Origin: Mycobacterium sp.
Lineage (GTDB): Bacteria; Actinomycetota; Actinomycetes; Mycobacteriales; Mycobacteriaceae
Assembly: GCA_031292665.1 (NCBI GenBank)
Contig: JARLGR010000005.1
Coordinates: 1 to 39,373, forward strand
Direction of reading: 5' to 3'
DNA length: 39,373 nucleotides
Part shown: piece by piece, positions 24,522 through 32,120 of the stretch
Numbering within the stretch: position 1 is the stretch's first letter
How the letters are laid out: each line of letters begins with the position of its first letter
Program-made: the position numbers and the translations under genes
Notes under the pieces: model-generated
Told to the model about the DNA's origin: nothing
The model's input: only the letters and a program-made list of their open reading frames with translations
Databases searched by the model: none

Positions 24522-25496
24522 TCAGCCCGCAGATAACATCGCGCGCGCCCGCTCGGTGTCGTTACCCATCGTGGCGACGAGGTCGCGCACCGAGTCGAAC
24601 TTCAGCTGTCCGCGGATCCGCCCGACGAAGTCCAGCGCCACGTGCTGCCCGTACAGGTCGGCGGTGGTGTCCAGGACGAAAGCCTCGACGGTGCGGGTAC
24701 GCCCGGAGAAGGTCGGGTTGGTGCCGACGGACACCGCGGCCTGGTAGCGCTCCCCCGGGACGACGGTGCCGGTCACCGGTCCATGCCCGAGCACGGTGAA
24801 CCACGCGGCGTACACGCCGTCGGCCGGGATGGCCGAATACATCGGCGGCGCCACGTTCGCGGTGGGAAAGCCCAGCTCGCCGCCCCGTCCGTAGCCCCGC
24901 ACCACGACCCCCTCGACGCGGTGTGGGCGGCCGAGCGCGTCGGCGGCCGCCACCACGTCGCCGGCGTCCACGCAGGACCGGATGTAGGTGGCGGAGAACG
25001 TCACGGTCTCGTTGCTGTGGTGCTCGGTCAGCAGCGACATCGACTCGACCGCGAACCCGAATCGCTCGCCGGCACGCCGCAGGGTGTCGACGTTGCCGGC
25101 CGCCTTCTTGCCGAATGTGAAGTTCTCACCGACCACGACCTCCACCACATGCAGGTGTTCCACCAGCAGCTCGTGCACGTAGCGGTCCGGCGTGAGCTTC
25201 ATGAAGTCGGTGGTGAACGGCATCACCAGGAAGACGTCGATGCCCATCTCTTCGACGAGTTCGGCGCGGTGCGTCAGCGTCGTCAGCTGCGCCGGGTGGC
25301 TGCCCGGATAGACCACTTCCATGGGGTGCGGGTCGAACGTCATCAGCACGGTCGGCACGTTGCGTGCACGGCCGGCCTTGACCGCGTGCGCAATCAGTTC
25401 GGCGTGCCCGCGATGCACACCATCGAACACCCCGATGGTGAGCACGCACCTGCCCCAGTCCGTGGGAATCTCGTCTTGGCCGCGCCACCGCTGCAC
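24522..25496 (-). CDS. ribF: Bifunctional riboflavin kinase/FAD synthetase
   Basis: RibF converts riboflavin to FMN and then to FAD. The 324-residue protein has an N-terminal nucleotidyltransferase domain (GVFDGVHRGH, TFDPHPMEVVYPG, and TFSATYIRSCVDAGDV before the domain boundary). A C-terminal riboflavin kinase barrel starts near residue 190 (RVEGVVVRGYGRGGELGFPTANV, then GTNPTF and the VEAFVLD strand). It matches Rv2786c in length and in the N-terminus QRWRGQDEIPTDWG. The start is GTG at 25496. It is divergent from mntR across 78 bases. Confidence 0.95.
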   Translation of the reverse strand: MQRWRGQDEIPTDWGRCVLTIGVFDGVHRGHAELIAHAVKAGRARNVPTVLMTFDPHPMEVVYPGSHPAQLTTLTHRAELVEEMGIDVFLVMPFTTDFMKLTPDRYVHELLVEHLHVVEVVVGENFTFGKKAAGNVDTLRRAGERFGFAVESMSLLTEHHSNETVTFSATYIRSCVDAGDVVAAADALGRPHRVEGVVVRGYGRGGELGFPTANVAPPMYSAIPADGVYAAWFTVLGHGPVTGTVVPGERYQAAVSVGTNPTFSGRTRTVEAFVLDTTADLYGQHVALDFVGRIRGQLKFDSVRDLVATMGNDTERARAMLSAG

Positions 25497-25544
25497 GATC
25501 GCAAGCCTACGGCCCCACGCCCGCTGTCGGTGACCGGAGCCAGA

Positions 25545-25566
25545 TCAGGCAGGCTTTGCCTAAACT
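25545..25566 (+). promoter_or_regulatory. DtxR/MntR-type operator and leaderless mntR promoter
   Basis: TCAGGCA at 25545-25551 and TGCCTAA at 25557-25563 form an interrupted inverted repeat with six of seven pairs around GGCTT. Read on the other strand it starts TTAGGC, like metal-dependent DtxR-family boxes. The right arm overlaps a TAAACT -10 hexamer (25561-25566), which lies eight bases before the mntR GTG, consistent with a leaderless, self-repressed transcript. The site also faces ribF. Confidence 0.45.
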
Positions 25567-25574
25567 CTCTTGGT

Positions 25575-26279
25575 GTGAGGGCTGACGACGAGCCTGGCGG
25601 TCTCACCGCGGTCGGCCAGGACTATCTCAAGGCAATCTGGAATGCTCAGGAGTGGTCCCCGGAAGGGGCCCCGCACCGGGTCAGCACCAAGATGCTGGCC
25701 GAGAAGATCGGGGTGTCGGCCAGCACCGCCTCGGAATCGATCCGCAAACTGGCCGATCACGGACTCGTCGACCACGAGAAATACGGCGCCGTGACCCTGA
25801 CCGAGAAGGGTCGGCGGGCCGCGCTGGAAATGGTGCGCCGCCATCGGTTGCTGGAGACCTTCCTGGTCAACGAGCTCGGCTACGCCTGGGACGAGGTGCA
25901 TGACGAGGCCGAGGTGCTCGAACACGCGGTGTCGGACCGGCTCGTGGCGCGCATCGACGCCAAGCTGGGGTTCCCCCGGCGCGACCCGCACGGTGACCCC
26001 ATCCCCGCCTCCGACGGGCAGGTGCCCGCGCCGCCGGCCCGCCAGCTGTGGGGGTGCGGCGACGGCGACGCCGCGACGGTGGCTCGCATCTCCGATGCCG
26101 ACCCGGAGATGCTGCGCTACCTCGCCGGCGTCGGCATCAATCTCGACTCCAAGCTGCGGGTCCTCGCCCGCCGCGAATTCGCCGGCATGATGTCGGTGGC
26201 GATCGAATCGGCCGACGGCGCCGAGACCACGGTCGATCTGGGCAGCCCGGCCGCGCGGGCGATCTGGGTGGTGGCCTGA
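25575..26279 (+). CDS. mntR: DtxR-family manganese-dependent repressor MntR (SirR)
   Basis: A 234-residue metal-responsive repressor, ortholog of M. tuberculosis Rv2788, which controls manganese uptake genes. The N-terminal winged helix-turn-helix covers about residues 8-75 (VSTKMLAEKIGVSASTASESIRKLADHGLVDHEKYG). The dimerisation and metal-binding domain follows (MVRRHRLLETFLVNELGY, then DEVHDEAEVLEHAVSD, with His and Glu ligands). The C-terminal SH3-like FeoA domain runs from ATVARISDAD to the end. The start is GTG at 25575. A much longer frame extending upstream is the antisense of ribF and is rejected. Compared from memory with Rv2788, a few extra residues (PEGAPHR) sit before the first helix-turn-helix helix. 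It converges with fadE21. Confidence 0.9.
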   Translation: MRADDEPGGLTAVGQDYLKAIWNAQEWSPEGAPHRVSTKMLAEKIGVSASTASESIRKLADHGLVDHEKYGAVTLTEKGRRAALEMVRRHRLLETFLVNELGYAWDEVHDEAEVLEHAVSDRLVARIDAKLGFPRRDPHGDPIPASDGQVPAPPARQLWGCGDGDAATVARISDADPEMLRYLAGVGINLDSKLRVLARREFAGMMSVAIESADGAETTVDLGSPAARAIWVVA

Positions 26280-26309
26280 CTCCGCACGCCCGGTGCGCTG
26301 AGGGTCAGC

Positions 26310-27572
26310 TCAATCGGCTAGCAGCCCCTTGGCGATGTGGGTGACCTGCACCTCGTTGCTTCCGGCGTAGATCATCAGTGACTTCGCGTCCCGCGCCAAC
26401 TGTTCCACTCGGTATTCGGCCATGTAACCGTTGCCGCCGAACAGCTGCACCGCCTCCATCGCGACGTCGGTGGCCGCCTCCGACGAGTACAGCTTGATCG
26501 CCGACGCCTCGGCCAGGGTCAGCGGTTTCCCGCCCCTCTGTCGCTCGATGGTGTGAAACACCATGTTCTGCACGTTCATCCGGGCGATTTCCATTTTCGC
26601 CAGCTTGAGCTGGATCAGCTGGAATTGGCCGATGTTCTTGCCCCACAGGGTCCGCGTCTTCGCGTAATCCACGCAGAGCCGGTGGCATTCGTTGATGATG
26701 CCGAGCGCCATCATCGCGATGCCGATCCGTTCGGCGGCGAAGTTGTCGCGGGCGCTCTCCCGGCCGTCCCCGCTGGCGTGGTGATCGTTCTCCCCGAGCA
26801 GGCGATCCGGGGTCAGGCGCACGTTGTCGAAGAACAGTTCGCCGGTCGGCGAGGACATCATGCCCATCTTTTTGAACGGCTTGCCCTGCGTCAGCCCCGG
26901 CATGCCCGAGTCGAGCACGAAGATCTGCACCGGCCGGTTCCGCTTGTCCGCCGACGAATCGCCCTCGTCAAGCTTGGCGTACACCACCAGCACATCGGCG
27001 TACGGCCCGTTGGTGATGAATGTCTTCTGCCCGTTGAGGATGTAGGCCCCGTCTCCGTCGCCGGAACGCCGGACTGAGGTCTTCATGCCGCCGAACGCGT
27101 CCGAGCCCGAGTCGGGCTCGGTGATGGCCCACGCCGCGATCTTTTTCAACGTCATCAGGTCGGGCAGCCAGCGCTCCTTCTGGGCCAGCGTGCCGCGGCT
27201 CATGATGGTCGCCGCGCCCAGCCCCAGGCTGACCGACGCGGTGCTCAGCAACCCGATGCTGACCCGGGCGATCTCGGAGACCAGCACCGCGACCATCGAC
27301 GCCTGAGCGCCCATGCCGCCGAAACCACCTGCTTCAGAGGGGTTTTCGCCGGTAGCGGCGCCGTCTGGCCGGGCCCGCTCGCGGTCGAGCATCTTCTCGA
27401 CTGCCTCGGCGGCCATTGCATCGAGCCCGAACTGGCTGAACAGCTTGCGCGCGATCGGATACGGCGAGATCGCGCCGGTTTCCAAGTCGTCCAGGTGCGG
27501 ACGGATCTCCTTGTCGATGAACTGACGGACCGCGTCCCGGACCATCAGGTCGGTGTCGGACCACTCGATCAT
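26310..27572 (-). CDS. fadE21: Acyl-CoA dehydrogenase FadE21
   Basis: FadE21 should introduce the alpha-beta double bond in an acyl-CoA, using FAD. The 420-residue protein has the ACAD phrases WAITEPDSGSDAFGGMKT, YILNGQKTFITNGPYADV, VRLTPDRLLGE, and LFGGNGYMAEYRVEQLARDAK. At the usual catalytic position near the C-terminus it has YAGSNE, not YEGT. A Glu occurs in NFAAERIG (about residue 281), matching the helix-G catalytic Glu of isovaleryl-CoA and long-chain dehydrogenases. That suggests branched or long acyl substrates (inference). An insert rich in Gly/Ala/Pro (about 68-90) makes it longer than M. tuberculosis FadE21. It starts 13 bases after ltp1 in the same operon. Confidence 0.9.
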   Translation of the reverse strand: MIEWSDTDLMVRDAVRQFIDKEIRPHLDDLETGAISPYPIARKLFSQFGLDAMAAEAVEKMLDRERARPDGAATGENPSEAGGFGGMGAQASMVAVLVSEIARVSIGLLSTASVSLGLGAATIMSRGTLAQKERWLPDLMTLKKIAAWAITEPDSGSDAFGGMKTSVRRSGDGDGAYILNGQKTFITNGPYADVLVVYAKLDEGDSSADKRNRPVQIFVLDSGMPGLTQGKPFKKMGMMSSPTGELFFDNVRLTPDRLLGENDHHASGDGRESARDNFAAERIGIAMMALGIINECHRLCVDYAKTRTLWGKNIGQFQLIQLKLAKMEIARMNVQNMVFHTIERQRGGKPLTLAEASAIKLYSSEAATDVAMEAVQLFGGNGYMAEYRVEQLARDAKSLMIYAGSNEVQVTHIAKGLLAD

Positions 27573-27585
27573 GGTCGCGTGCGCC

Positions 27586-28788
27586 TCAGCGTTCGGCGCG
27601 CTGGTAGGCGGTGACGACGGCCGCGCCGCCCAGCCCGATGTTGTGCTGCAGCGCGGCGGTGACGTTGTCGACCTGCCGCTTGTCGGCGGTGCCGCGGAGC
27701 TGCCAGGTCAGTTCGGCGCACTGCGCCAGCCCGGTGGCGCCCAGCGGGTGCCCCTTGGAGATCAGGCCGCCGGACGGGTTGACCACCCAGCGCCCGCCGT
27801 AGGTGGTGTCGCCGTTGTCGATCAGCTTGGGCGCCTCGCCGGGCCCGCACAGGCCCAGCGCCTCGTAGAGCAGCAGCTCGTTGGCCGAGAAGCAGTCGTG
27901 CAGCTCGATGACCTGGAAGTCTTCCGGACCCAACCCTGACTGGTCGTAAACGCGTTGTGCGGCTTGCACATTCATGTCATAGCCGATGAGGTTCTTGGCG
28001 CTGCCGTCGAAGGTCGACGCGAAGTCGGTGGTCATGGCCTGGCCGACGATCTCCACCGCCCGGCCCGCGAGCCCGTGGCTTTCCACGAAGCCCTCCGAGG
28101 CGACGATCGCCGCGCCGGACCCGTCCGACGTGGGCGAGCACTGCAGCTTGGTCAGTGGGTCGGAGATCATCCGCGCCGCCAGGATGTCGTCGAGGGTGTA
28201 GGACTCCTGGAACTGCGCGTACGGGTTGTTGACGGAGTGCTTGTGGTTCTTGTAGCCGATCTTGGCGAAGTGTTCAGCGGTGGTGCCGTACTGCTTCATG
28301 TGTTCGCGGCCGGCGGCGCCGAACATCCACGGGGCGACGGGCAGCGCGAACTCGTTGATCTCGGCCATCGCCTTGACGTGCCTGCCCATCGGCGGTTCGC
28401 GGTCGTCAGCGCCGCCGCTCAGCGCGCCGGGTTGCATCTTCTCGAAGCCGAGCGCGATGGCGCAGTCGGCGAGGCCGCCGCGGATGGCCTGTGCCGCCAG
28501 GAAGAGCGCGGTGGAGCCGGTCGAGCAGTTGTTGTTGACGTTGACAATGGGAATCCCGGTCATGCCGAGTTCGTAGAGCGCCCGCTGCCCCGACGTCGAA
28601 TCGCCGGCGACGTAGCCGACGAAGCCCTGCTCGACCTCGCGGTAGTCCGCACCGGCGTCCTGCAGCGCTTTCGTCCCCGACTCCCGCGCCATGTCCGGGT
28701 AGTCCCAGCCCTCGCGGCGGCCCGGCTTCTCGAACTTGGTCATGCCGACGCCGACGACGTAAACCTTGTTGGACCCATTCTTGGACAC
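27586..28788 (-). CDS. ltp1: SCP-x type thiolase/lipid-transfer protein Ltp1
   Basis: A 400-residue thiolase-fold protein. The nucleophilic Cys is at 88 ([12 protein letters not shown]), and the two active-site His lie in [11 protein letters not shown] and GHPLGATG, so the thiolase site looks complete for the SCP-x class, which lacks the classical C-terminal CxG. Such proteins cleave 3-ketoacyl-CoA of branched or sterol side chains, or condense acyl groups. It is the Rv2790c ortholog by sequence and position. The GTG at 28788 is chosen because GGAAGG lies eight bases upstream; a GTG at 28797 would overlap that site. Together with fadE21 it suggests a beta-oxidation pair (desaturation and cleavage). 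Confidence 0.9.
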   Translation of the reverse strand: MSKNGSNKVYVVGVGMTKFEKPGRREGWDYPDMARESGTKALQDAGADYREVEQGFVGYVAGDSTSGQRALYELGMTGIPIVNVNNNCSTGSTALFLAAQAIRGGLADCAIALGFEKMQPGALSGGADDREPPMGRHVKAMAEINEFALPVAPWMFGAAGREHMKQYGTTAEHFAKIGYKNHKHSVNNPYAQFQESYTLDDILAARMISDPLTKLQCSPTSDGSGAAIVASEGFVESHGLAGRAVEIVGQAMTTDFASTFDGSAKNLIGYDMNVQAAQRVYDQSGLGPEDFQVIELHDCFSANELLLYEALGLCGPGEAPKLIDNGDTTYGGRWVVNPSGGLISKGHPLGATGLAQCAELTWQLRGTADKRQVDNVTAALQHNIGLGGAAVVTAYQRAER

Positions 28789-28836
28789 TGCGAGCACCTT
28801 CCGGGCAGGCTGGAGACGATCGCGCCCAGCGTATGC

Positions 28837-29730
28837 CTACAGCGTCGCCGGGCGGAGCACCACCACCGACTTGGTCCCCGGGCCCTCGTCGCGCAGCAGC
28901 GCGATCACCCGGCCGTCGGCGCCGCAGGCGGCGTAGACGCCGTCGATCCCGGCCGCGGAAAGCGGCCTGCCGTTGCCGGTCGCCTCGGCCTCGGCGGCGG
29001 TCAGCTCGCGGTGCGGAAACATCAGCAGGCACGCCTCGTCGAGCGTCCAGGTCAGCCGGGGCCGCTCGGCAAGGTCGTCGAGTGGGCGCGCCTCGGCCAG
29101 CGTGAAGCGCCCCACGCGGGTGCGCCGCAACGCGGTCAGATGCCCCCCTACACCGAGGGCTGCGCCGACATCGCGGGCCAGTGCCCGGATATACGTCCCC
29201 GACGAGCAGTCGACCTCCACGTCGACGTCGACCAGCTCATTGCGCGGCCGCGTGTCCAGGACCTCGAACCGGTCGATACGCACGGGACGGGCCTGCAGCC
29301 GGACGTCGCGGCCCTCGCGGGCAAGCCGATAAGCGCGTTGGCCGTCTACCTTGATCGCGCTGACCGCCGACGGCACCTGCTCGATGTCGCCGCGCAGCCC
29401 GGCGACCGCGGCGGCGACGTCCTCGGCCGTCAGGTGCTCGGCCGAAACGTTCTGCAGCACCTCGCCTTCGGCGTCCTCGGTGGTCGTGGTCCGGCCCAGG
29501 CGGATGGTGGCGGCGTACGACTTGGAGGTCGCCGTCAGCAGGCCGAGAACCTTTGTGGCGCGCTCGACGCCGACCACCAGCACGCCGGTCGCCATCGGGT
29601 CCAGCGTTCCCGCGTGGCCCACCTTGCGGGTGGCGAAGATGCGACGGCAGCGCGCCACGACGTCGTGACTGGTCATACCGGCCGGTTTGTCGACCACGAC
29701 GAGCCCCGGCCCGCTGCGCCCTCCGCTCAC
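28837..29730 (-). CDS. truB: tRNA pseudouridine-55 synthase
   Basis: TruB makes pseudouridine 55 in the T-loop of tRNAs. The 297-residue protein has [14 protein letters not shown], then the catalytic D44 in [22 protein letters not shown], and [15 protein letters not shown] small C-terminal PUA-like domain follows. The start is GTG at 29730, whose GTGA overlaps the stop of pptT, implying coupled translation. A far longer frame upstream is antisense or out-of-frame DNA over pptT. It is Rv2793c by position. ltp1 follows 48 bases downstream; the two transposase genes found between them in M. tuberculosis are absent here. Confidence 0.95.
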   Translation of the reverse strand: MSGGRSGPGLVVVDKPAGMTSHDVVARCRRIFATRKVGHAGTLDPMATGVLVVGVERATKVLGLLTATSKSYAATIRLGRTTTTEDAEGEVLQNVSAEHLTAEDVAAAVAGLRGDIEQVPSAVSAIKVDGQRAYRLAREGRDVRLQARPVRIDRFEVLDTRPRNELVDVDVEVDCSSGTYIRALARDVGAALGVGGHLTALRRTRVGRFTLAEARPLDDLAERPRLTWTLDEACLLMFPHRELTAAEAEATGNGRPLSAAGIDGVYAACGADGRVIALLRDEGPGTKSVVVLRPATL

Positions 29731-30413
29731 AGCACGATGGCGGTCAGCACCAGCCCACGGTCGACCGACCAGCGGCCCCGCAGCGCGGTCAGCGGCGGAC
29801 CGGACGGGGTTTCCCCGTCGACCAGGATCTTCGACACGAACACACCGGTGCTGCCCCGGCCGGACGGTTCGACGTCGAACACGATGTGAGCATCCTCGAA
29901 ACCCAACCAGCGCTGCGTCAACGGGAACCAGGCCTTGTACGTTGCCTCCTTGGCGCAGAACAGAATCCGGTCCCAATGCAGGCCCTCGGGCAGCGCGGCG
30001 ATCTCGTGGCGCTCCTCGTCGAGCGCGATCGCGCCGAGCACGCCGTCGGGCAGTACGTCGTGCGGTTCCGCGTCGATGCCGACCGAGCGCACCGACGCGG
30101 CCCGTCCCACCACCGCGCCGCGGTAGCCGGTGCAGTGCGTGAGGCTGCCGACCACGCCGCCGGGCCAGCACGGTTCCCCCTTGTCGCCCTTGAGAATCGG
30201 TGCGGGCGGCACGCCAAGCTCGCCCAGCGCCAGGCGGGCGCAGTGACGGACGGTGATGAACTCGTTGCGCCGCTTGGCGACCGACTTGGCGATCAACGGC
30301 TCCTCTTCGGGCAGCGGGGCGAGGCCGGGCGGGTCGGAATACAACTCCGCGGACGCGAGATCGTCGGCCACCGTCACCGGCAGCACCGATGACACCAGCG
30401 TGCGCGCGGTCAT
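29727..30413 (-). CDS. pptT: 4'-phosphopantetheinyl transferase PptT
   Basis: PptT attaches phosphopantetheine from CoA to carrier domains of the polyketide synthases and peptide synthetases needed for cell-envelope lipids and mycobactin; it is essential in M. tuberculosis. The 228-residue Sfp-type protein has the CoA-binding and magnesium motifs: the [11 protein letters not shown] helix, [15 protein letters not shown] with D114 and E116, and [13 protein letters not shown] with E156 and K160. The ATG at 30413 overlaps the TGA of pptH (ATGA), and its own stop overlaps truB, so three genes are translationally linked. The adjacent hydrolase gene opposes its activity. Confidence 0.95.
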   Translation of the reverse strand: MTARTLVSSVLPVTVADDLASAELYSDPPGLAPLPEEEPLIAKSVAKRRNEFITVRHCARLALGELGVPPAPILKGDKGEPCWPGGVVGSLTHCTGYRGAVVGRAASVRSVGIDAEPHDVLPDGVLGAIALDEERHEIAALPEGLHWDRILFCAKEATYKAWFPLTQRWLGFEDAHIVFDVEPSGRGSTGVFVSKILVDGETPSGPPLTALRGRWSVDRGLVLTAIVL

Positions 30414-31387
30414 CGGGCCTGCCGCTGCCGCAACCGTTCCCGGAATTTGGTGGCCTGCTGGCGCATCTCCTGGGTGATGGCGAAGTGACCGCCGAAGTCG
30501 TTGAGGTAGCCGGGCGGGTACTGCGGATCGGGCAACACCTGCCGCAGCCAGGTGTACGGCTTGCGGCGCCGCCACTCCCGCGGGTAGCCGACCGACACCT
30601 CCTCGAAGCGCACGTCGTCATACCAGGTGGTGCGGGGGATGTGCAGGTGGCCGTAGACCGAGCACACGGCGTTGTAGCGGGTGTGCCAGTCGGCGGTCTT
30701 GGTGGTCCCGCACCAGAGCGAGAATTCCGGGTAGAACAACGCGTCGCAGGGCTCGCGCACCAGCGGGAAGTGGTTCACCAGGACGGTTGGCGTCATCCAG
30801 TCAAGCTGTTCGAGGCGGGCGCGGGTGGTGGCCAGCCGCTCGCGGCACCAGGCCTCGCGGGTGGCGTAGGGCTCGGAGGAGAGCAAAAACTCGTCGGTGG
30901 CCACGATGTTGCGCTCCCGCGCGATGATCAGTCCCTCGGCCTTGCTCGCCGCCCCCTGGGGCAAGAAGCTGTAGTCGTAGAGCAGAAACATCGGCACGAT
31001 CGTGGCCGGCCCGCCGCGCTCGGTCCACACCGGGAACGGGTGCTCGGGGGTGACGACGCCCATCTCGTCGCACATGTTGACCAGGTAGTCGTAGCGCGCC
31101 TTCCCGAAGACCTGCATGGGATCGCGGTTCGTGGTCCACAGCTCGTGGTTGCCCGGGACCCAGATCACCTTGGCGAAGCGGCGTCGCAGCAGGTCGAGCG
31201 CCCAGCGGATCTCGTCGGTGCGCTCGGCGACGTCGCCGGCAACGATCAGCCAGTCGTCCGGCGAGGCCGGGTACAGCGCTTCGGTGACCGGCTTGTTGCC
31301 GAGGTGACCGGTGTGCAGGTCGGAGACCGCCCACAGCGTCGGCTGCGCGCCGCTCGTCGATTCCCGTCTGGCCACGAACACCCACAC
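30410..31387 (-). CDS. pptH: Phosphopantetheinyl hydrolase PptH (metallophosphoesterase)
   Basis: PptH (Rv2795c in M. tuberculosis) removes phosphopantetheine from carrier proteins; its loss lets cells tolerate PptT inhibition. The calcineurin-like metallophosphoesterase motifs are present in order: SDLHTGH, AGDVAE, PGNHELW, VNHFP, and YGHLH. The 325-residue frame begins at GTG 31387. A GTG at 31375 lies eight bases after a TAGTGT -10-like hexamer and could be a leaderless start instead, giving 321 residues. The gene heads the pptH-pptT-truB run and is divergent from the DUF3558-like gene across about 130 bases. Confidence 0.9.
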   Translation of the reverse strand: MWVFVARRESTSGAQPTLWAVSDLHTGHLGNKPVTEALYPASPDDWLIVAGDVAERTDEIRWALDLLRRRFAKVIWVPGNHELWTTNRDPMQVFGKARYDYLVNMCDEMGVVTPEHPFPVWTERGGPATIVPMFLLYDYSFLPQGAASKAEGLIIARERNIVATDEFLLSSEPYATREAWCRERLATTRARLEQLDWMTPTVLVNHFPLVREPCDALFYPEFSLWCGTTKTADWHTRYNAVCSVYGHLHIPRTTWYDDVRFEEVSVGYPREWRRRKPYTWLRQVLPDPQYPPGYLNDFGGHFAITQEMRQQATKFRERLRQRQAR

Positions 31388-31463
31388 TATCGATTCGGGC
31401 CGGGCAGCCCCCGCCGCGGTAGAACAAGTTCAGGTTCGCCTGTGACGGCGCGCACACGACTTG

Positions 31464-31469
31464 TACACT
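31464..31469 (+). promoter_or_regulatory. Putative -10 of the DUF3558-like gene
   Basis: TACACT fits the TANNNT mycobacterial -10. Because it lies downstream of the first possible start of the frame (TTG 31461), it argues for the later GTG 31518 (or TTG 31509) as the true start. Confidence 0.4.
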
Positions 31470-31517
31470 CCCGGCAAGAGAGACCGCCGAGGCGTCAGGG
31501 GTGTCGTATTGGCCAAT

Positions 31518-32090
31518 GTGCGACTGATCGGGGCGGTCGGTGCACTCGTCGCCGCGGTCATCGGGGGCACAGTGGGTTGGGAAGGGGCCCCGCGCGGAGC
31601 GGGCGGGATCAGGCCCGTCGAGCTGCGGTCGACCGCCGAGCCGCTGGAAACCACCATGAAGAGCCCCATCGTGGCGACCACGGACCCGCGCCCGTTCGAC
31701 GCATGCGAGGACATCCCGTTCGACGTGATTCAGCGGCTCGGATTGGCTTTCACGCCGCCCGAACACGAGGACGGGCTGCGCTGCCACTTCGACGCGGGCA
31801 ATTACCAGGTGGCGGTCGAGCCCATCATCTGGCGTACGTATGAGCAGACCCTGCCGGCGGACGCCCTGGAGACGACGATCCAGGGCCACCGCGCCGCGCA
31901 GTACTGGGTGTTGAAGCCGACCTACCACAACAGCTACTGGTATTACTCGTGCATGGTTGCGTTGAAGACCAGCTATGGGCTGATCCAGCAGTCGCTGTTC
32001 TACTCGACCGTCTACTCCAACCCCGAGGTGGACTGCATGTCCACCAATTTGCAACGGGCCAATGACCTCGCGCCCTACTACAAGTTCTAG
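31518..32090 (+). CDS. Exported or membrane-anchored DUF3558-like protein
   Basis: About 190 residues with an N-terminal hydrophobic segment (VRLIGAVGALVAAVIGGTVGW), then a mature part resembling DUF3558: PFDACEDIPFDVIQRLGLAF, GLRCHFDAGNYQVAVEP, two later Cys (YYSCM, VDCMS) and an aromatic-rich region (YHNSYWYY). The four Cys could form two disulfides outside the cell. No lipobox Cys is seen, unlike the lipoproteins LppU/LppV of this neighbourhood in M. tuberculosis. The family has no known enzymatic role. The start is uncertain between TTG 31509 and GTG 31518. A CocE-type hydrolase gene follows 30 bases downstream. Confidence 0.65.
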   Translation: MRLIGAVGALVAAVIGGTVGWEGAPRGAGGIRPVELRSTAEPLETTMKSPIVATTDPRPFDACEDIPFDVIQRLGLAFTPPEHEDGLRCHFDAGNYQVAVEPIIWRTYEQTLPADALETTIQGHRAAQYWVLKPTYHNSYWYYSCMVALKTSYGLIQQSLFYSTVYSNPEVDCMSTNLQRANDLAPYYKF

Positions 32091-32120
32091 GGGCCCGATG
32101 GCCTTCCTGGCCTGGGCTCC

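Noticed and set aside
24642-25574. Upstream extension of the mntR frame by about 310 codons
   Set aside because: The extension is the antisense of ribF; the MntR family N-terminus begins at the GTG at 25575.
27955-29889. A 644-codon plus-strand frame opposite ltp1, truB and pptT
   Set aside because: Antisense shadow of three conserved genes, with no start signal or recognisable domain.
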